From the NCBI GenBank assembly GCA_018449715.1, contig JAAVVA010000001.1:1240001-1304000 (forward strand): 64,000 nucleotides of DNA. The letters are read 5' to 3'. This document shows positions 27,772 to 36,204 of this stretch, piece after piece. The notes under the pieces are model-generated. The model worked only from the letters and a program-made list of their open reading frames with translations. It did not search any database and was not told the origin of the DNA. The translations under genes were made by a program, and so were the position numbers. Numbering within the stretch: the stretch's first letter is position 1; every line of letters begins with the position of its first letter. Origin of the DNA: Acidobacteriaceae bacterium dw_441. Lineage in GTDB: Bacteria > Acidobacteriota > Terriglobia > Terriglobales > Acidobacteriaceae.

Positions 27772-28138
27772 GCCAGTCGTACTGCTCGTCCGAGATAGGG
27801 ACGACGGAGAGGCGGAACTGGCGGAAGAGCGTGGAGCCGTGGAAGATCGAGGCCTCGCGAATCTCCGCCAGCGGCTTCTCGCGCTTCAGCTTCTTCACGG
27901 GAGCGATACGGACGATAGGATTCTTCGGATCGCTGGGGTCGACCGAGACGACCTTGGCGGTGCCGATGGCGGCTTTACCGATGTTCGAGTGATAGATGAC
28001 GAGCTTGTCGCCCTTCTTCATGTTGCGCAGCGTGAGCAGCGCCTGGTTGTTCGCGATTCCGTCCCACACGGTCTCGCCGTCGCGTAGAAGGTCGTCGTAG
28101 GAGTACTTGTTCGGTTCTGTCTTGAGCAGGTAAGGCAT
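27758..28138 (-). CDS. EVE-domain protein
   Basis: A 126-residue protein consisting of one EVE domain (PUA-like fold): MPYLLKTEPNKYSYDDL at the start, the WDGIANNQALLTLRNMKKGD region and the IYHSN motif that forms part of the binding pocket. EVE domains are proposed readers of modified bases in DNA or RNA. Nothing around it points to a restriction or defence system; it follows murI by 48 bases on the same strand and may be the last gene of that operon. Confidence 0.9.
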   Translation of the reverse strand: MPYLLKTEPNKYSYDDLLRDGETVWDGIANNQALLTLRNMKKGDKLVIYHSNIGKAAIGTAKVVSVDPSDPKNPIVRIAPVKKLKREKPLAEIREASIFHGSTLFRQFRLSVVPISDEQYDWLTLP

Positions 28139-28186
28139 GGAAAAAGGTTACCTCGTTTGAAGTTGCTGGGCCGCCCCGGTCAGCTT

Positions 28187-29023
28187 TCAGCCACCCAGAT
28201 CGACGAGATGGACCGCAGGCAAAGGCTGACGAAGAAACGCCGAGCCGAGCCGCTGGAACTTCTCGATGGAGTCCGTGGCATAGAAGATGCATTCGGGCGC
28301 TGCATTGATCGCAGCCCCTTCCTGCGCGGGAAGAAGAGCCGCGACTGCGCGGGCTGTAGCCTCCGCCGAGTCGATCACCTTCATCGGATGATGCAGGGTT
28401 CCGAGAGTCGTCTCGATCAGCGGCTTCAGCAGAGGGTAGTGCGTGCAGCCCAGCAGCAGAACATTCGCATCCGGGGCCTGCTCCAGAGCTTCGAGAAGGT
28501 AGATCCGCAGCACATCGAGCGTGACCGAGGCGTGCGGAGACGGGTCGATCCAGCCCTCTTCGACAAGTGGAACCAGCAGGGGGCAGGCCTTCTCCGTGGC
28601 GCGCAGGCCGAGCGACTGAAGAGTGCGGGTGTAGGCTCCCGACTGCGTGGTGGCGGCGGTAGCTAAAACCAGAACACGCGAGGCTGAGGTATTCCCCTTG
28701 CTTTGCACGGCTGCCAGGGCAGACTCCGCTCCAGGTCGGACGACGCCGACAACGGGAATGTTCGGCAGCGCCTCGCGAATGTCGTCGAGCGCGAGTGCGG
28801 TTGCGGTGTTGCACGCGATTACGAGAAGCTCCGCTCCCTGTTCCGCAAGAAAACGCGCACTGGAGACGGCATAGCGAGCGATGGTCTCGCGGGACTTCGA
28901 GCCGTAGGGAAGCCGCGCCGTATCGCCAAGGTAGACGTAGCGGGCATCGGGGATGAGCGGCAGAAGCTCACGAAGAACCGTGAGACCGCCGAAGCCTGAG
29001 TCGAAGACGCCAATGGTTTTCAT
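28187..29023 (-). CDS. murI: glutamate racemase
   Basis: Makes D-glutamate for peptidoglycan. The N-terminal signature GVFDSGFGGLTVLREL and both catalytic cysteines (VIACNTATAL and LLGCTHYPLL) are intact. Length 278 is normal. Its start overlaps the stop of the GerMN gene as ATGA, so the two are translationally coupled. Confidence 0.96.
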   Translation of the reverse strand: MKTIGVFDSGFGGLTVLRELLPLIPDARYVYLGDTARLPYGSKSRETIARYAVSSARFLAEQGAELLVIACNTATALALDDIREALPNIPVVGVVRPGAESALAAVQSKGNTSASRVLVLATAATTQSGAYTRTLQSLGLRATEKACPLLVPLVEEGWIDPSPHASVTLDVLRIYLLEALEQAPDANVLLLGCTHYPLLKPLIETTLGTLHHPMKVIDSAEATARAVAALLPAQEGAAINAAPECIFYATDSIEKFQRLGSAFLRQPLPAVHLVDLGG

Positions 29024-29649
29024 GGCTGGGTTGCTGCCTCGCTGGGGGGAGAGGGACGCGTGGTCGTGTCCGTAAGGAGATAGGGATGGTCGAGGCTCGC
29101 GTGTCCAGCAAGCGTGGCGCGCGTCTGTCCATCGACGAGGAAACGGACCTCGGTGAACTCGGGGAAGGCCGCGTGGAGGGTTCCGATGATCGAGTTGATC
29201 GTGAGCTGCTCCACCTCGATTCCAGAGGGATGATTATCCGCAAACGTCCCGCGCAGGTTCACGAGCAACACCCTGCTGGAGCCGGGATGCGCTGGGTCGA
29301 CAAAAGGGAAGACATCGTCCACCGACGGTCCGCTTTGAAGCGGATGCGTGGAGTCCGGCTGAGTGTACTGAGCCAGAAGGTGCTCAAGCAAGGCGCGGGC
29401 GCGAAGCGACTGGTCCTGCGAAAGCGCAACCTGCGACCGCACGGAGCGGATGGTCGCGTCCGAGTCGGAGGCAACGTAGAGGGCAACCTCTTCGGTCGCC
29501 GCCGAGGTCGGAGCGGCGATGGGCGTCGCATCGTTGAGCGCGATCAGCCTCTTGTGCGTCTCGTTGCAGCCATGCACGAGAAAGGCTCCCATCAGCAGGA
29601 TGCCGCCGAGAAGGCTCCAGAAGACGATGCGCTGGTAGCGGGGAATCAT
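29020..29649 (-). CDS. GerMN-domain membrane-anchored protein
   Basis: A 209-residue protein with one N-terminal membrane helix (about residues 9-27) followed by a spacer and a GerMN domain (about 80-195, with VLLVNLRGTFADNHPSG and the EFTEVRFLVDGQ strand). GerMN domains occur in spore germination proteins and in envelope proteins of non-sporulating bacteria, usually beside cell-wall enzymes. Here it sits between an amidase and murI with 4-base overlaps on both sides if the amidase stop at 29646 is counted, strongly suggesting a joint role in peptidoglycan processing. A lipobox-like cysteine occurs at HGC but without a proper lipobox context. Confidence 0.87.
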   Translation of the reverse strand: MIPRYQRIVFWSLLGGILLMGAFLVHGCNETHKRLIALNDATPIAAPTSAATEEVALYVASDSDATIRSVRSQVALSQDQSLRARALLEHLLAQYTQPDSTHPLQSGPSVDDVFPFVDPAHPGSSRVLLVNLRGTFADNHPSGIEVEQLTINSIIGTLHAAFPEFTEVRFLVDGQTRATLAGHASLDHPYLLTDTTTRPSPPSEAATQP

Positions 29650-30455
29650 TGCGTGCCCCCCGTGCGGCTTCCCGGCGAGGTGGTCGTGGGGGCAGGAGCG
29701 TTATGTGTTCTATAGCTCGCCAGTCCCACGGCGATGGCATTGGCGATGCGCTGCTGATAGCCGGTACTGGTCGCGGGCGTAGGGGTGCCTGAGGATTTCA
29801 GTGGCCCGATCTCGACCGCAATCGCCGGGCAGAGCAGGCTATCCACCGGGGGAACCGATGCCTTGAGCAAGAGCGCCGGAAGATGCGCTGCATCGAGCGC
29901 GAGTCCGACCTCGTTGGCTAACCGTAAGCTCATCGGAACAGCCGGCGCCTGGGCCTTGTCCCACGGTAGAGCGCGGCTGGCGGAAGGGGTTTGCGGCGGA
30001 AGCTCCGAGGTGAAGATGCGAACACCGGAGCCGACAGGGGCTGCGTGAATCACGATGCAGGCCAGTGGTCGGACATGATTCGCCGTCCCTGCGCGCTGGT
30101 CCGCGGTCAGCATGTCGGCCATGTCGGAGTCCCGGGTACCGACGACTGTAAATCCCTGCGACACAAGGGCTGGTCGAAGGAGTTGCGCGATGGCGAGTGT
30201 TACATCCTTCTCTTCGGTCGTGTTTGTGATGGTGGCTCCGCTGTCGCGTCCGCCGTGCGCCGGATCGAGAACGACCAGGTTGCGGTAGAAGGCCGGAGCG
30301 GGCTTCGGAGGCGGAGGGGCGACCGGCTGCGAAGGAACCTGCGCGTGAAGAGAAGTACCAGCCAGAACCAGGGCCGCGACGCCCGTAAAAATGTGATTGC
30401 GCCAGTCGGTCACGTACCTAAATTGTAGCCCGATCAATTGAGGAAGGAATGACAT
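29646..30455 (-). CDS. N-acetylmuramoyl-L-alanine amidase (Amidase_3)
   Basis: Exported zinc amidase that cuts the bond between muramic acid and the peptide. Ligands and catalytic residues are visible in order: His in LDPAHGGRDSGA, Glu in EEKDVTL, His in IVIHAAP and the catalytic Glu in AVEIGPL. It has a proline-rich linker after the signal peptide (QPVAPPPPKPAP). The start is uncertain. The ATG at 30455 avoids overlap with deoA; a GTG at 30413 gives the neatest signal peptide (TDWRNHIF then GVAALVLAGTSLHA) and has TACAAT 8 bases before it; an ATG at 30545 would overlap deoA. None has a clear Shine-Dalgarno sequence. Confidence 0.87.
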   Translation of the reverse strand: MSFLPQLIGLQFRYVTDWRNHIFTGVAALVLAGTSLHAQVPSQPVAPPPPKPAPAFYRNLVVLDPAHGGRDSGATITNTTEEKDVTLAIAQLLRPALVSQGFTVVGTRDSDMADMLTADQRAGTANHVRPLACIVIHAAPVGSGVRIFTSELPPQTPSASRALPWDKAQAPAVPMSLRLANEVGLALDAAHLPALLLKASVPPVDSLLCPAIAVEIGPLKSSGTPTPATSTGYQQRIANAIAVGLASYRTHNAPAPTTTSPGSRTGGTQ

Positions 30456-30510
30456 ACGTACCGTTGCCGGTTCCTTCTCTCTTGTTTTCCCGTTGCGGAT
30501 ACGCCGCCCG

Positions 30511-31902
30511 TCAGGATGCGGATTGAAGGGAAGCCGCAGAGACAATTTCGCGGATCAAGGGCTGTTTCACCGGTGCATCGGGTTCGATTCTGATGGTTTC
30601 ACTCAACATCTGTTCCGGCTCGTCCAGAAGCCGCTCGTCGCTGCTGAAAAGGGTAAAGAGCGGTTGTCCGGCTTCGATGCGATCTCCCAGCTTCGCGTGG
30701 GACTCAATGCCCGCGTGGGCATCGACAGGATCGGCGGGCTTCGCTCGTCCCGCTCCAAGACGCTGTACCGCCCATCCTACCTGCTTGCAATCCATAGAGG
30801 AGAGGTAGCCTGTCTCGGTTGCCTTGAGTGTCCGTGTAGCCGCCGGGTGGTGATGTGCTGCAGGATCATCGAAGAGGCTTGTGTCGCCCCCTTGCGCCTG
30901 AACGATCTTCAGCCATGCCTCATACGCTTCGCCGGAGGTAAGAATCCTGTCGGCAAGCAGAGCACCCTCTTGAGGACTGGAGGCCCTCCCTGCAAGGTGC
31001 AGCATCCAGCCGGAGAGCGCGTTCGACAGCTCGATCAGGTCGGAGGAGAGCGGGTGACGCCTTCCGCGCATGATGTCCACGCACTCCCACACCTCGATCC
31101 AGTTACCGGAGAAGCGTCCCAGCGGCTCGTCCATTCCCGTGAGTAGCGCGACGGTTCTTGTTCCCGAGGCTTCTCCTGTCTGAACCATCAGCTCTGCGAG
31201 ATACTTCGACCGCTCGTAGCTAGGCATGAAGGCCCCGGAGCCGACCTTCACATCGAGCACAAGCGCATTGAGCGATTCAGCCAGCTTCTTGCTCATAATG
31301 CTTGCATTGATGAGGAAGGGCGACTCGACCGTGCCTGTGTGATCGCGCAGGGCATAGAGGATGCGGTCGGCGGGAACGATACGCGGCGTCTGCCCAATCA
31401 GAGCCGCACCACATCTCCTCAGCGTCTCCGCCATCCGCGGAAGATCAAGCTGCGTATTGAAACCGGGGATCGTCTCCAATTTGTCGAGCGTACCGCCCGT
31501 ATGGCCGAGCGACCTGCCGCTGATCATGGGGACGCAGATGCCCGGTACTCCTTCAGGCGTGGGGTGCGCCAGCCCGGCAGCCGCAAGCACCGGAGCGATC
31601 AACAGGGAGGTCTTGTCGCCGACGCCTCCCGTCGAGTGCTTGTCGATGGTGAAGGTCTTCAGCGGGGCTGCATCGAAGGTATCGCCGGAGAAACGCATCT
31701 CCCGCGTCAGGGAGGCCAGCTCGCTGGGGTTCAGGCCATTCAGGAAGACCGCCATCAGGAAGGCGGCGATCTGCGCGTCAGTTACAAGCAGCCGGTCTGG
31801 GGTTCGCTCGACAAGGGCGCGGACGAAGGAGTGAATCTCCTCATCGCTGAGGGAGAAACCGTCGCGTTTGTGTAGGATGACGTCGATGGGATGGATGGTC
31901 AT
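30511..31902 (-). CDS. deoA: thymidine/pyrimidine-nucleoside phosphorylase
   Basis: Reversible phosphorolysis of thymidine (and perhaps uridine) to base and sugar 1-phosphate. The glycosyltransferase family 3 signature is clear: FTIDKHSTGGVGDKTSLLIAP near residue 83 and the SGRSLGHTGGTLDKLE motif near 118. Length 463 is slightly above normal. It follows cytidine deaminase by 26 bases, a normal salvage pairing: deamination of cytidine or deoxycytidine, then phosphorolysis. Whether it prefers thymidine (deoA) or several pyrimidine nucleosides (pdp) cannot be decided from sequence. Confidence 0.94.
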   Translation of the reverse strand: MTIHPIDVILHKRDGFSLSDEEIHSFVRALVERTPDRLLVTDAQIAAFLMAVFLNGLNPSELASLTREMRFSGDTFDAAPLKTFTIDKHSTGGVGDKTSLLIAPVLAAAGLAHPTPEGVPGICVPMISGRSLGHTGGTLDKLETIPGFNTQLDLPRMAETLRRCGAALIGQTPRIVPADRILYALRDHTGTVESPFLINASIMSKKLAESLNALVLDVKVGSGAFMPSYERSKYLAELMVQTGEASGTRTVALLTGMDEPLGRFSGNWIEVWECVDIMRGRRHPLSSDLIELSNALSGWMLHLAGRASSPQEGALLADRILTSGEAYEAWLKIVQAQGGDTSLFDDPAAHHHPAATRTLKATETGYLSSMDCKQVGWAVQRLGAGRAKPADPVDAHAGIESHAKLGDRIEAGQPLFTLFSSDERLLDEPEQMLSETIRIEPDAPVKQPLIREIVSAASLQSAS

Positions 31903-31928
31903 AGGCCGATGCCATGTACCACCTAAGC

Positions 31929-32363
31929 TTATTCGTTCCCGAGAGAGAACGCATAGGGGAGCAGCTGCGCTATCGTGGCCCGCGTGAAGGAGCCATCGGA
32001 GGCAGGGAAGAAGACCTCGGTCGCCTCGGTGCTGAACTCATGGATCGTCTGACGGCAGGCCCCGCAGGGTTGGCTGGCGGCTCCATTGAGATTAACGATC
32101 ACAACGGCGCGGATGCGAACGGATGGCCCATAAAGTGCAGCCGCGGAGGTTACCGCATTCTGTTCCGCGCAGGTGGTCAGCCGGTAGGACGCATTTTCGA
32201 CGTTGCATCCCGCGAGAATCTCTCCTCCTTCCAGAAGGAGGGCGGCACCTACATAGAAGTGGCTGTACGGAGCGTAAGCGTTTTTCGCTGCTTCGAGAGC
32301 TTTTTCTTTGAGTTGGGAGACTTGTGCAGCCGAGATGCCGGAGGGAACATCTTTTTCTGACAT
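31929..32363 (-). CDS. cdd: cytidine deaminase
   Basis: Hydrolytic deamination of cytidine and deoxycytidine. The zinc site is of the three-cysteine type: TTCAEQNAV (cysteine ligand and catalytic glutamate) and PCGACRQ (two cysteines). Substrate residues NVENASY are present. At 144 residues it is the short tetrameric form. It is the first gene of a run cdd, deoA, amidase, GerMN, murI, EVE, all on the minus strand with small gaps or overlaps, and starts next to the initiator tRNA gene. Confidence 0.95.
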   Translation of the reverse strand: MSEKDVPSGISAAQVSQLKEKALEAAKNAYAPYSHFYVGAALLLEGGEILAGCNVENASYRLTTCAEQNAVTSAAALYGPSVRIRAVVIVNLNGAASQPCGACRQTIHEFSTEATEVFFPASDGSFTRATIAQLLPYAFSLGNE

Positions 32364-32387
32364 GAAATGAGGCTGACTGGAAGGAAT

Positions 32388-32464
<77 letters not shown>

Positions 32465-32592
32465 TTTCAAATATAACGCTGCTGTCATATTGGGTCAACC
32501 CACCCTGTGGGTATCTTTAGCAATCAGCGACAATGGAGCGTAACTTTTTTCCTGAGAATACGTTTTATCTATTGTTGATGTTGGAGGGAAGC

Positions 32593-33870
32593 ATGGAACG
32601 GGCAAGTGAATGGCGGAAGAGAATAAGCGTGGCAGTGTTGGTTGCAGGTCTCTCTCTCGCCGCATCAGCGCAGGAAAAAACGATCTCAGACGCCCAGGTT
32701 GAGGCGAATGTTTTGAAGTCTCTGGCCGCAGTGCCGGAGCTGGCTGACCAGGCGGTCGGTTCTTCAACCGTTTATGGCACGGTGACCCTGAGCGGCTCCG
32801 TGCCCAGCGAAGATCTGCGCAGCAAGGCCGAACAGGCGGTTGCGAACACCACCGGAGTCAAAAAAGTTGTCGATGAACTTGTCATCGGCGCTGCTCCTGC
32901 AGCGGCTCCCGAGGCTGCCCAGACAGGCGTCTCCCGGCCCCCGGACGATATCTACGGCTCCCAGACCCCGCAAGGAGCGCAGGATCAGGATCCGCAGGGA
33001 CCCGACCCCGCGGACGCCAACATGGCTCCTTTACCGGATCAGCAGGCCCCTCCGCAGCAGCAGGCTCCCATGCAGGCCGGAACGGCGCAGCCCCCTCAGC
33101 AGGGTCCTCAGGGACAGCCCGGCTACGGACCTTATCCCTATCCGAATCAGCAGCGACCGATGTATCGCCAGCCCTACCGTGTGGCTCAGCAAGAGGGGCA
33201 ATCGATCGTCGTCCCCGCTGGAGCCGTGCTACGGGTGCGCCTCAATCAGGCAATGGACAGCCGCCACACGCAGCCGGGAGCTCCCTTTGACGGAGTCGTG
33301 CTGAACGATGTGGTCATCGGTGGCATGGTCGCCATTCCTCGCGGAGCCATCGTGCAGGGACAGGTCACCGATACGCACCCCGGCGGCGATCTTCGCGGCA
33401 GGGGAGGTCTCGCGCTGCAACTCACGCAGATCAACCTCGAAGGCCGTACTTATCCTCTTGCGACCGAGCCCTGGATGCAGCAGGGCTACGACAAGACCGG
33501 GCAGACCGTGGGAACGACCGTCGGGCTTGGAGCTGTCGGAGCGACTATCGGAGCCATCGCGGGCGGTGGTCCGGGAGCGGCGATCGGAGCTGGAATCGGT
33601 GCGCTCGCCGGTCTGGGAGCCTCTTCGGCATCGCACCAGGGCGAGGCGACGGTTCCTTCCGAAGCGATCATGAGCTTCCGGCTCAGCCAGCAGACGCCCC
33701 TGATGACGGTCTCGCAGGCAGAGCTTGACCGGCTGGGAGCGGGATTTCCTCCGCAGGTCAGACCTCAGATGATGCGCCGCCAGTACTATGCTCCTCCGCC
33801 ACCGCCGCCGTACTATGGCCCCGGTTATTATTACGGCCCCGGATACTACCGTTACCCGTATTACCGCTAG
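32593..33870 (+). CDS. BON-domain / glycine-zipper envelope protein
   Basis: A 425-residue exported protein. Order: signal peptide (about 1-27, ending ASA); BON domain (about 33-100, ISDAQVEANVLKSL to VKKVVDELVIG), a lipid- or membrane-associating fold; a low-complexity P/Q/G-rich stretch (about 120-200); a beta-rich TrbI/VirB10-like domain starting IVVPAGAVLRVRLNQAMDS; a glycine zipper of about 33 residues; and a Tyr/Pro/Gly-rich tail. I chose the ATG at 32593, with GGAGG 6 bases upstream. It is followed by a terminator, so it is probably a single-gene unit. It should sit in the periplasm or outer membrane; its role is not known. Confidence 0.85.
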   Translation: MERASEWRKRISVAVLVAGLSLAASAQEKTISDAQVEANVLKSLAAVPELADQAVGSSTVYGTVTLSGSVPSEDLRSKAEQAVANTTGVKKVVDELVIGAAPAAAPEAAQTGVSRPPDDIYGSQTPQGAQDQDPQGPDPADANMAPLPDQQAPPQQQAPMQAGTAQPPQQGPQGQPGYGPYPYPNQQRPMYRQPYRVAQQEGQSIVVPAGAVLRVRLNQAMDSRHTQPGAPFDGVVLNDVVIGGMVAIPRGAIVQGQVTDTHPGGDLRGRGGLALQLTQINLEGRTYPLATEPWMQQGYDKTGQTVGTTVGLGAVGATIGAIAGGGPGAAIGAGIGALAGLGASSASHQGEATVPSEAIMSFRLSQQTPLMTVSQAELDRLGAGFPPQVRPQMMRRQYYAPPPPPPYYGPGYYYGPGYYRYPYYR

Positions 33871-33892
33871 GTCGTAAACCTTTTGTAATGTG

Positions 33893-33928
33893 CGAGGAGC
33901 CGGAGATATCGGGCTCCTCGTATTTTTT
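33893..33928 (+). terminator. terminator after BON-domain gene
   Basis: Stem CGAGGAGCC / GGCTCCTCG with a 10-base loop, followed by TATTTTTT on the gene strand: a standard intrinsic terminator. Confidence 0.92.
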
Positions 33929-34097
33929 ACGGAAGGGAAGCGACACCACAGCAATCCACATCTTTCCGTGATTTATACTTGTTCCTTGCCTTGCATCCAG
34001 TGCGGCTCTCCTGAAGGAGGACGTCTGCTGGCAGCAAATTCCGGGCGTCCGCACATCCGTATACGGTGGCGATTAAAGTGAAGGTCTTCAGTCAAGC

Positions 34098-36074
34098 ATG
34101 ATTCGTATTCTGCAGCAGGACAACCGCATTACGAAGATTCTCTTTGCTGTCATCATTGGCTTTGCCGTGGTCACAATGGTGATTACGCTCGTTCCCGGTA
34201 TCTTCGATAACACCGCGACGAACGATGCAAATGCCTTTGCTACCGTGCGTGAGCCCGGTTTCTTTGGCCGGTTCGGGCTGGACAGCTCCACCGTCACGAT
34301 GGCCGAGGTCAATCAGCTTGCGGCGCGGCAGTTGCAGCAGCAGCGCCTGCCCGAGTTCCTGCTTCCTTACATGTCGCAGCGCGCCGGACAGATTCTGATC
34401 CAGCGCCAGATCCTCAAGCACGAAGCCGACCGCCTGAAGTTGCAGGTGAGTGACGCGGACCTTCGCCGCGAGCTTGAGAAGGGCCCCTTCGCCCAGTACC
34501 TCTTCCCCAATGGAAAGTACATCGGCGACGACGCCTACATGAACTTTGTCCAGAACTTCTTCCAGGTCAGCCGCTCCGACTTTGAGTCGCAGGTGAAGAG
34601 CGACATGGAGCTGCAGCGCCTTCAGTCACTGATCACCGGCGGCGTCTCGGTCTCGGACAATGCCGTCCGCACGGCGTACAAGCTGCAGGGAACCAAGGTG
34701 AAGTTCGACTACGCCGTCATCTCGGCGGACGATCTTCGCAAGTCGATCAACCCCTCCGACGCCGACCTCGAAAAATTCTTCAAGGACAATCAGGCCCGCT
34801 ATGCGACGGCCATTCCGGAGACGCGCAAGATTCAGTACGCTTCCTTCGACGCGTCGAAGATTCCCGGCGGCAAGCCGCAGATCTCGGACGCCGAGGTACA
34901 GGCCTACTACAACCAGCACCAGGCGCAGTACCAGGTGAAGGAGCAGGTTCGGGTTCGCCACATCCTTATCTCCGTGCCTGCGGGCGCGGACAGCAAGACC
35001 GACGCGGCGGCCAAGGCCAAGGCTGAGGATCTGCTGAAGCAGATCAAGGGCGGAGCGAACTTCGCCGATCTCGCAACAAAGAACTCCGACGACCCCGGCA
35101 GCAAGACGGCGGGCGGCGAGCTCGGCTGGCTGGACCGTGGCCGTACCGTTCCCGAATTCGACAAGGCAGCCTTCACGCTGAACGCGGGACAGACCTCTGA
35201 CCTGATCAAGACGCAGTTCGGCTACCACATCCTTCAAGTTGAAGAGAAGAAGACCGCTCACCTCCGTCCTCTCGCCGAAGTGAAGGCCGAGATCGTTCCC
35301 CTTCTCGAGCAGCAGCGCACCGGCGCGGCGTTGCAGACCTACGGCTCGCAGCTTGCCGCTGACGCGAAGAAGAACGGCTTGGATAAGGCCGCTGCCGCTC
35401 GTGGCCTCCAGGTCGAGACGACGGACTACGTAGGCAAGGACGGCGTCATCTCTGGACTCGCCGACGGTTCCGCTCTGCTGACGCAGGCGTTCACAGTAGT
35501 CAAGGGCGCTGACCCGGCTGCAGTTTCGACCGGCGATGGCTTCGCGGTCTTCCAGGTCACGGACATCAAGCCCGCTCACGCTCCCGCATTTGCCGATTAC
35601 AAGCCGCACATCCTCGAGGACTACCGCGAGCAGCAGGTTCCGCTGTTGCTGAACACGCAGCTCGCCAAGCTCGACGACCGCGCCAAGGTTCTGAACGATC
35701 TGAAGAAGGCCGCCGCCGAGATGAACATCCCGGTCAAGACCAGTGACATGGTCGGACGTGACGCACAGGTTCCCGAGATCGGCTCGATGGCGAGCCCGGC
35801 CTCGGCTGCCTTCACGCTGGCCAAGGGCACTGTCTCCGGTCCCATCAACCTCGGACGCGCGGGCGTTGTCCTGACCGTGACCGACAAGCAGGAGCCGACC
35901 GAAGACGATATCAAGAAGAACTTCGACCAGACCCGCGAGCAGCTTCTCAACGAGCAGCGCGACGAGCTGTTCCGCGTCTACGTCGGCAACGTCACGAAGA
36001 AGTATGAGGAATCCGGAGCGGTTCGCTACTCGAAGAAGCAGCCTGCGGCCCCGTCGCTTCCGGCTGGCAACTAA
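34098..36074 (+). CDS. PpiD/SurA-like periplasmic peptidylprolyl isomerase
   Basis: A 658-residue membrane-anchored chaperone. A single N-terminal helix (about residues 12-33) anchors it; the SurA_N-like helical chaperone region covers about 60-200; one parvulin domain lies at about 285-385 (VRVRHILIS to FGYHILQVEEKK); a long C-terminal region follows, where a second parvulin-like domain would be expected but no motif is obvious. This is the domain plan of PpiD, which assists folding of newly exported and outer-membrane proteins. TATACT at 33974-33979 may be the -10 element, giving an untranslated leader of about 110 bases. Confidence 0.92.
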   Translation: MIRILQQDNRITKILFAVIIGFAVVTMVITLVPGIFDNTATNDANAFATVREPGFFGRFGLDSSTVTMAEVNQLAARQLQQQRLPEFLLPYMSQRAGQILIQRQILKHEADRLKLQVSDADLRRELEKGPFAQYLFPNGKYIGDDAYMNFVQNFFQVSRSDFESQVKSDMELQRLQSLITGGVSVSDNAVRTAYKLQGTKVKFDYAVISADDLRKSINPSDADLEKFFKDNQARYATAIPETRKIQYASFDASKIPGGKPQISDAEVQAYYNQHQAQYQVKEQVRVRHILISVPAGADSKTDAAAKAKAEDLLKQIKGGANFADLATKNSDDPGSKTAGGELGWLDRGRTVPEFDKAAFTLNAGQTSDLIKTQFGYHILQVEEKKTAHLRPLAEVKAEIVPLLEQQRTGAALQTYGSQLAADAKKNGLDKAAAARGLQVETTDYVGKDGVISGLADGSALLTQAFTVVKGADPAAVSTGDGFAVFQVTDIKPAHAPAFADYKPHILEDYREQQVPLLLNTQLAKLDDRAKVLNDLKKAAAEMNIPVKTSDMVGRDAQVPEIGSMASPASAAFTLAKGTVSGPINLGRAGVVLTVTDKQEPTEDDIKKNFDQTREQLLNEQRDELFRVYVGNVTKKYEESGAVRYSKKQPAAPSLPAGN

Positions 36075-36103
36075 AGCTTTCTTCTCAATCCCATAACCGA
36101 AAC

Positions 36104-36139
36104 ATAAGGCCCGTCTTTTCATGGACGGGCCTTATTCCT
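36104..36139 (+). terminator. terminator after PpiD-like gene
   Basis: A perfect 12-bp stem (ATAAGGCCCGTC / GACGGGCCTTAT) with an 8-base loop followed by a short pyrimidine-rich run. Confidence 0.85.
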
Positions 36140-36204
36140 TTTGCGGGAGACGTGTCACACTCATAGCAGAGATGCCCAGCGCGACGGGCCAACCAGGGGG
36201 CTGA

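Noticed and set aside
27758-28138. EVE-domain gene as part of a defence island
   Set aside because: EVE domains occur in modification-dependent restriction systems, but all neighbours are cell-wall and amino acid genes.
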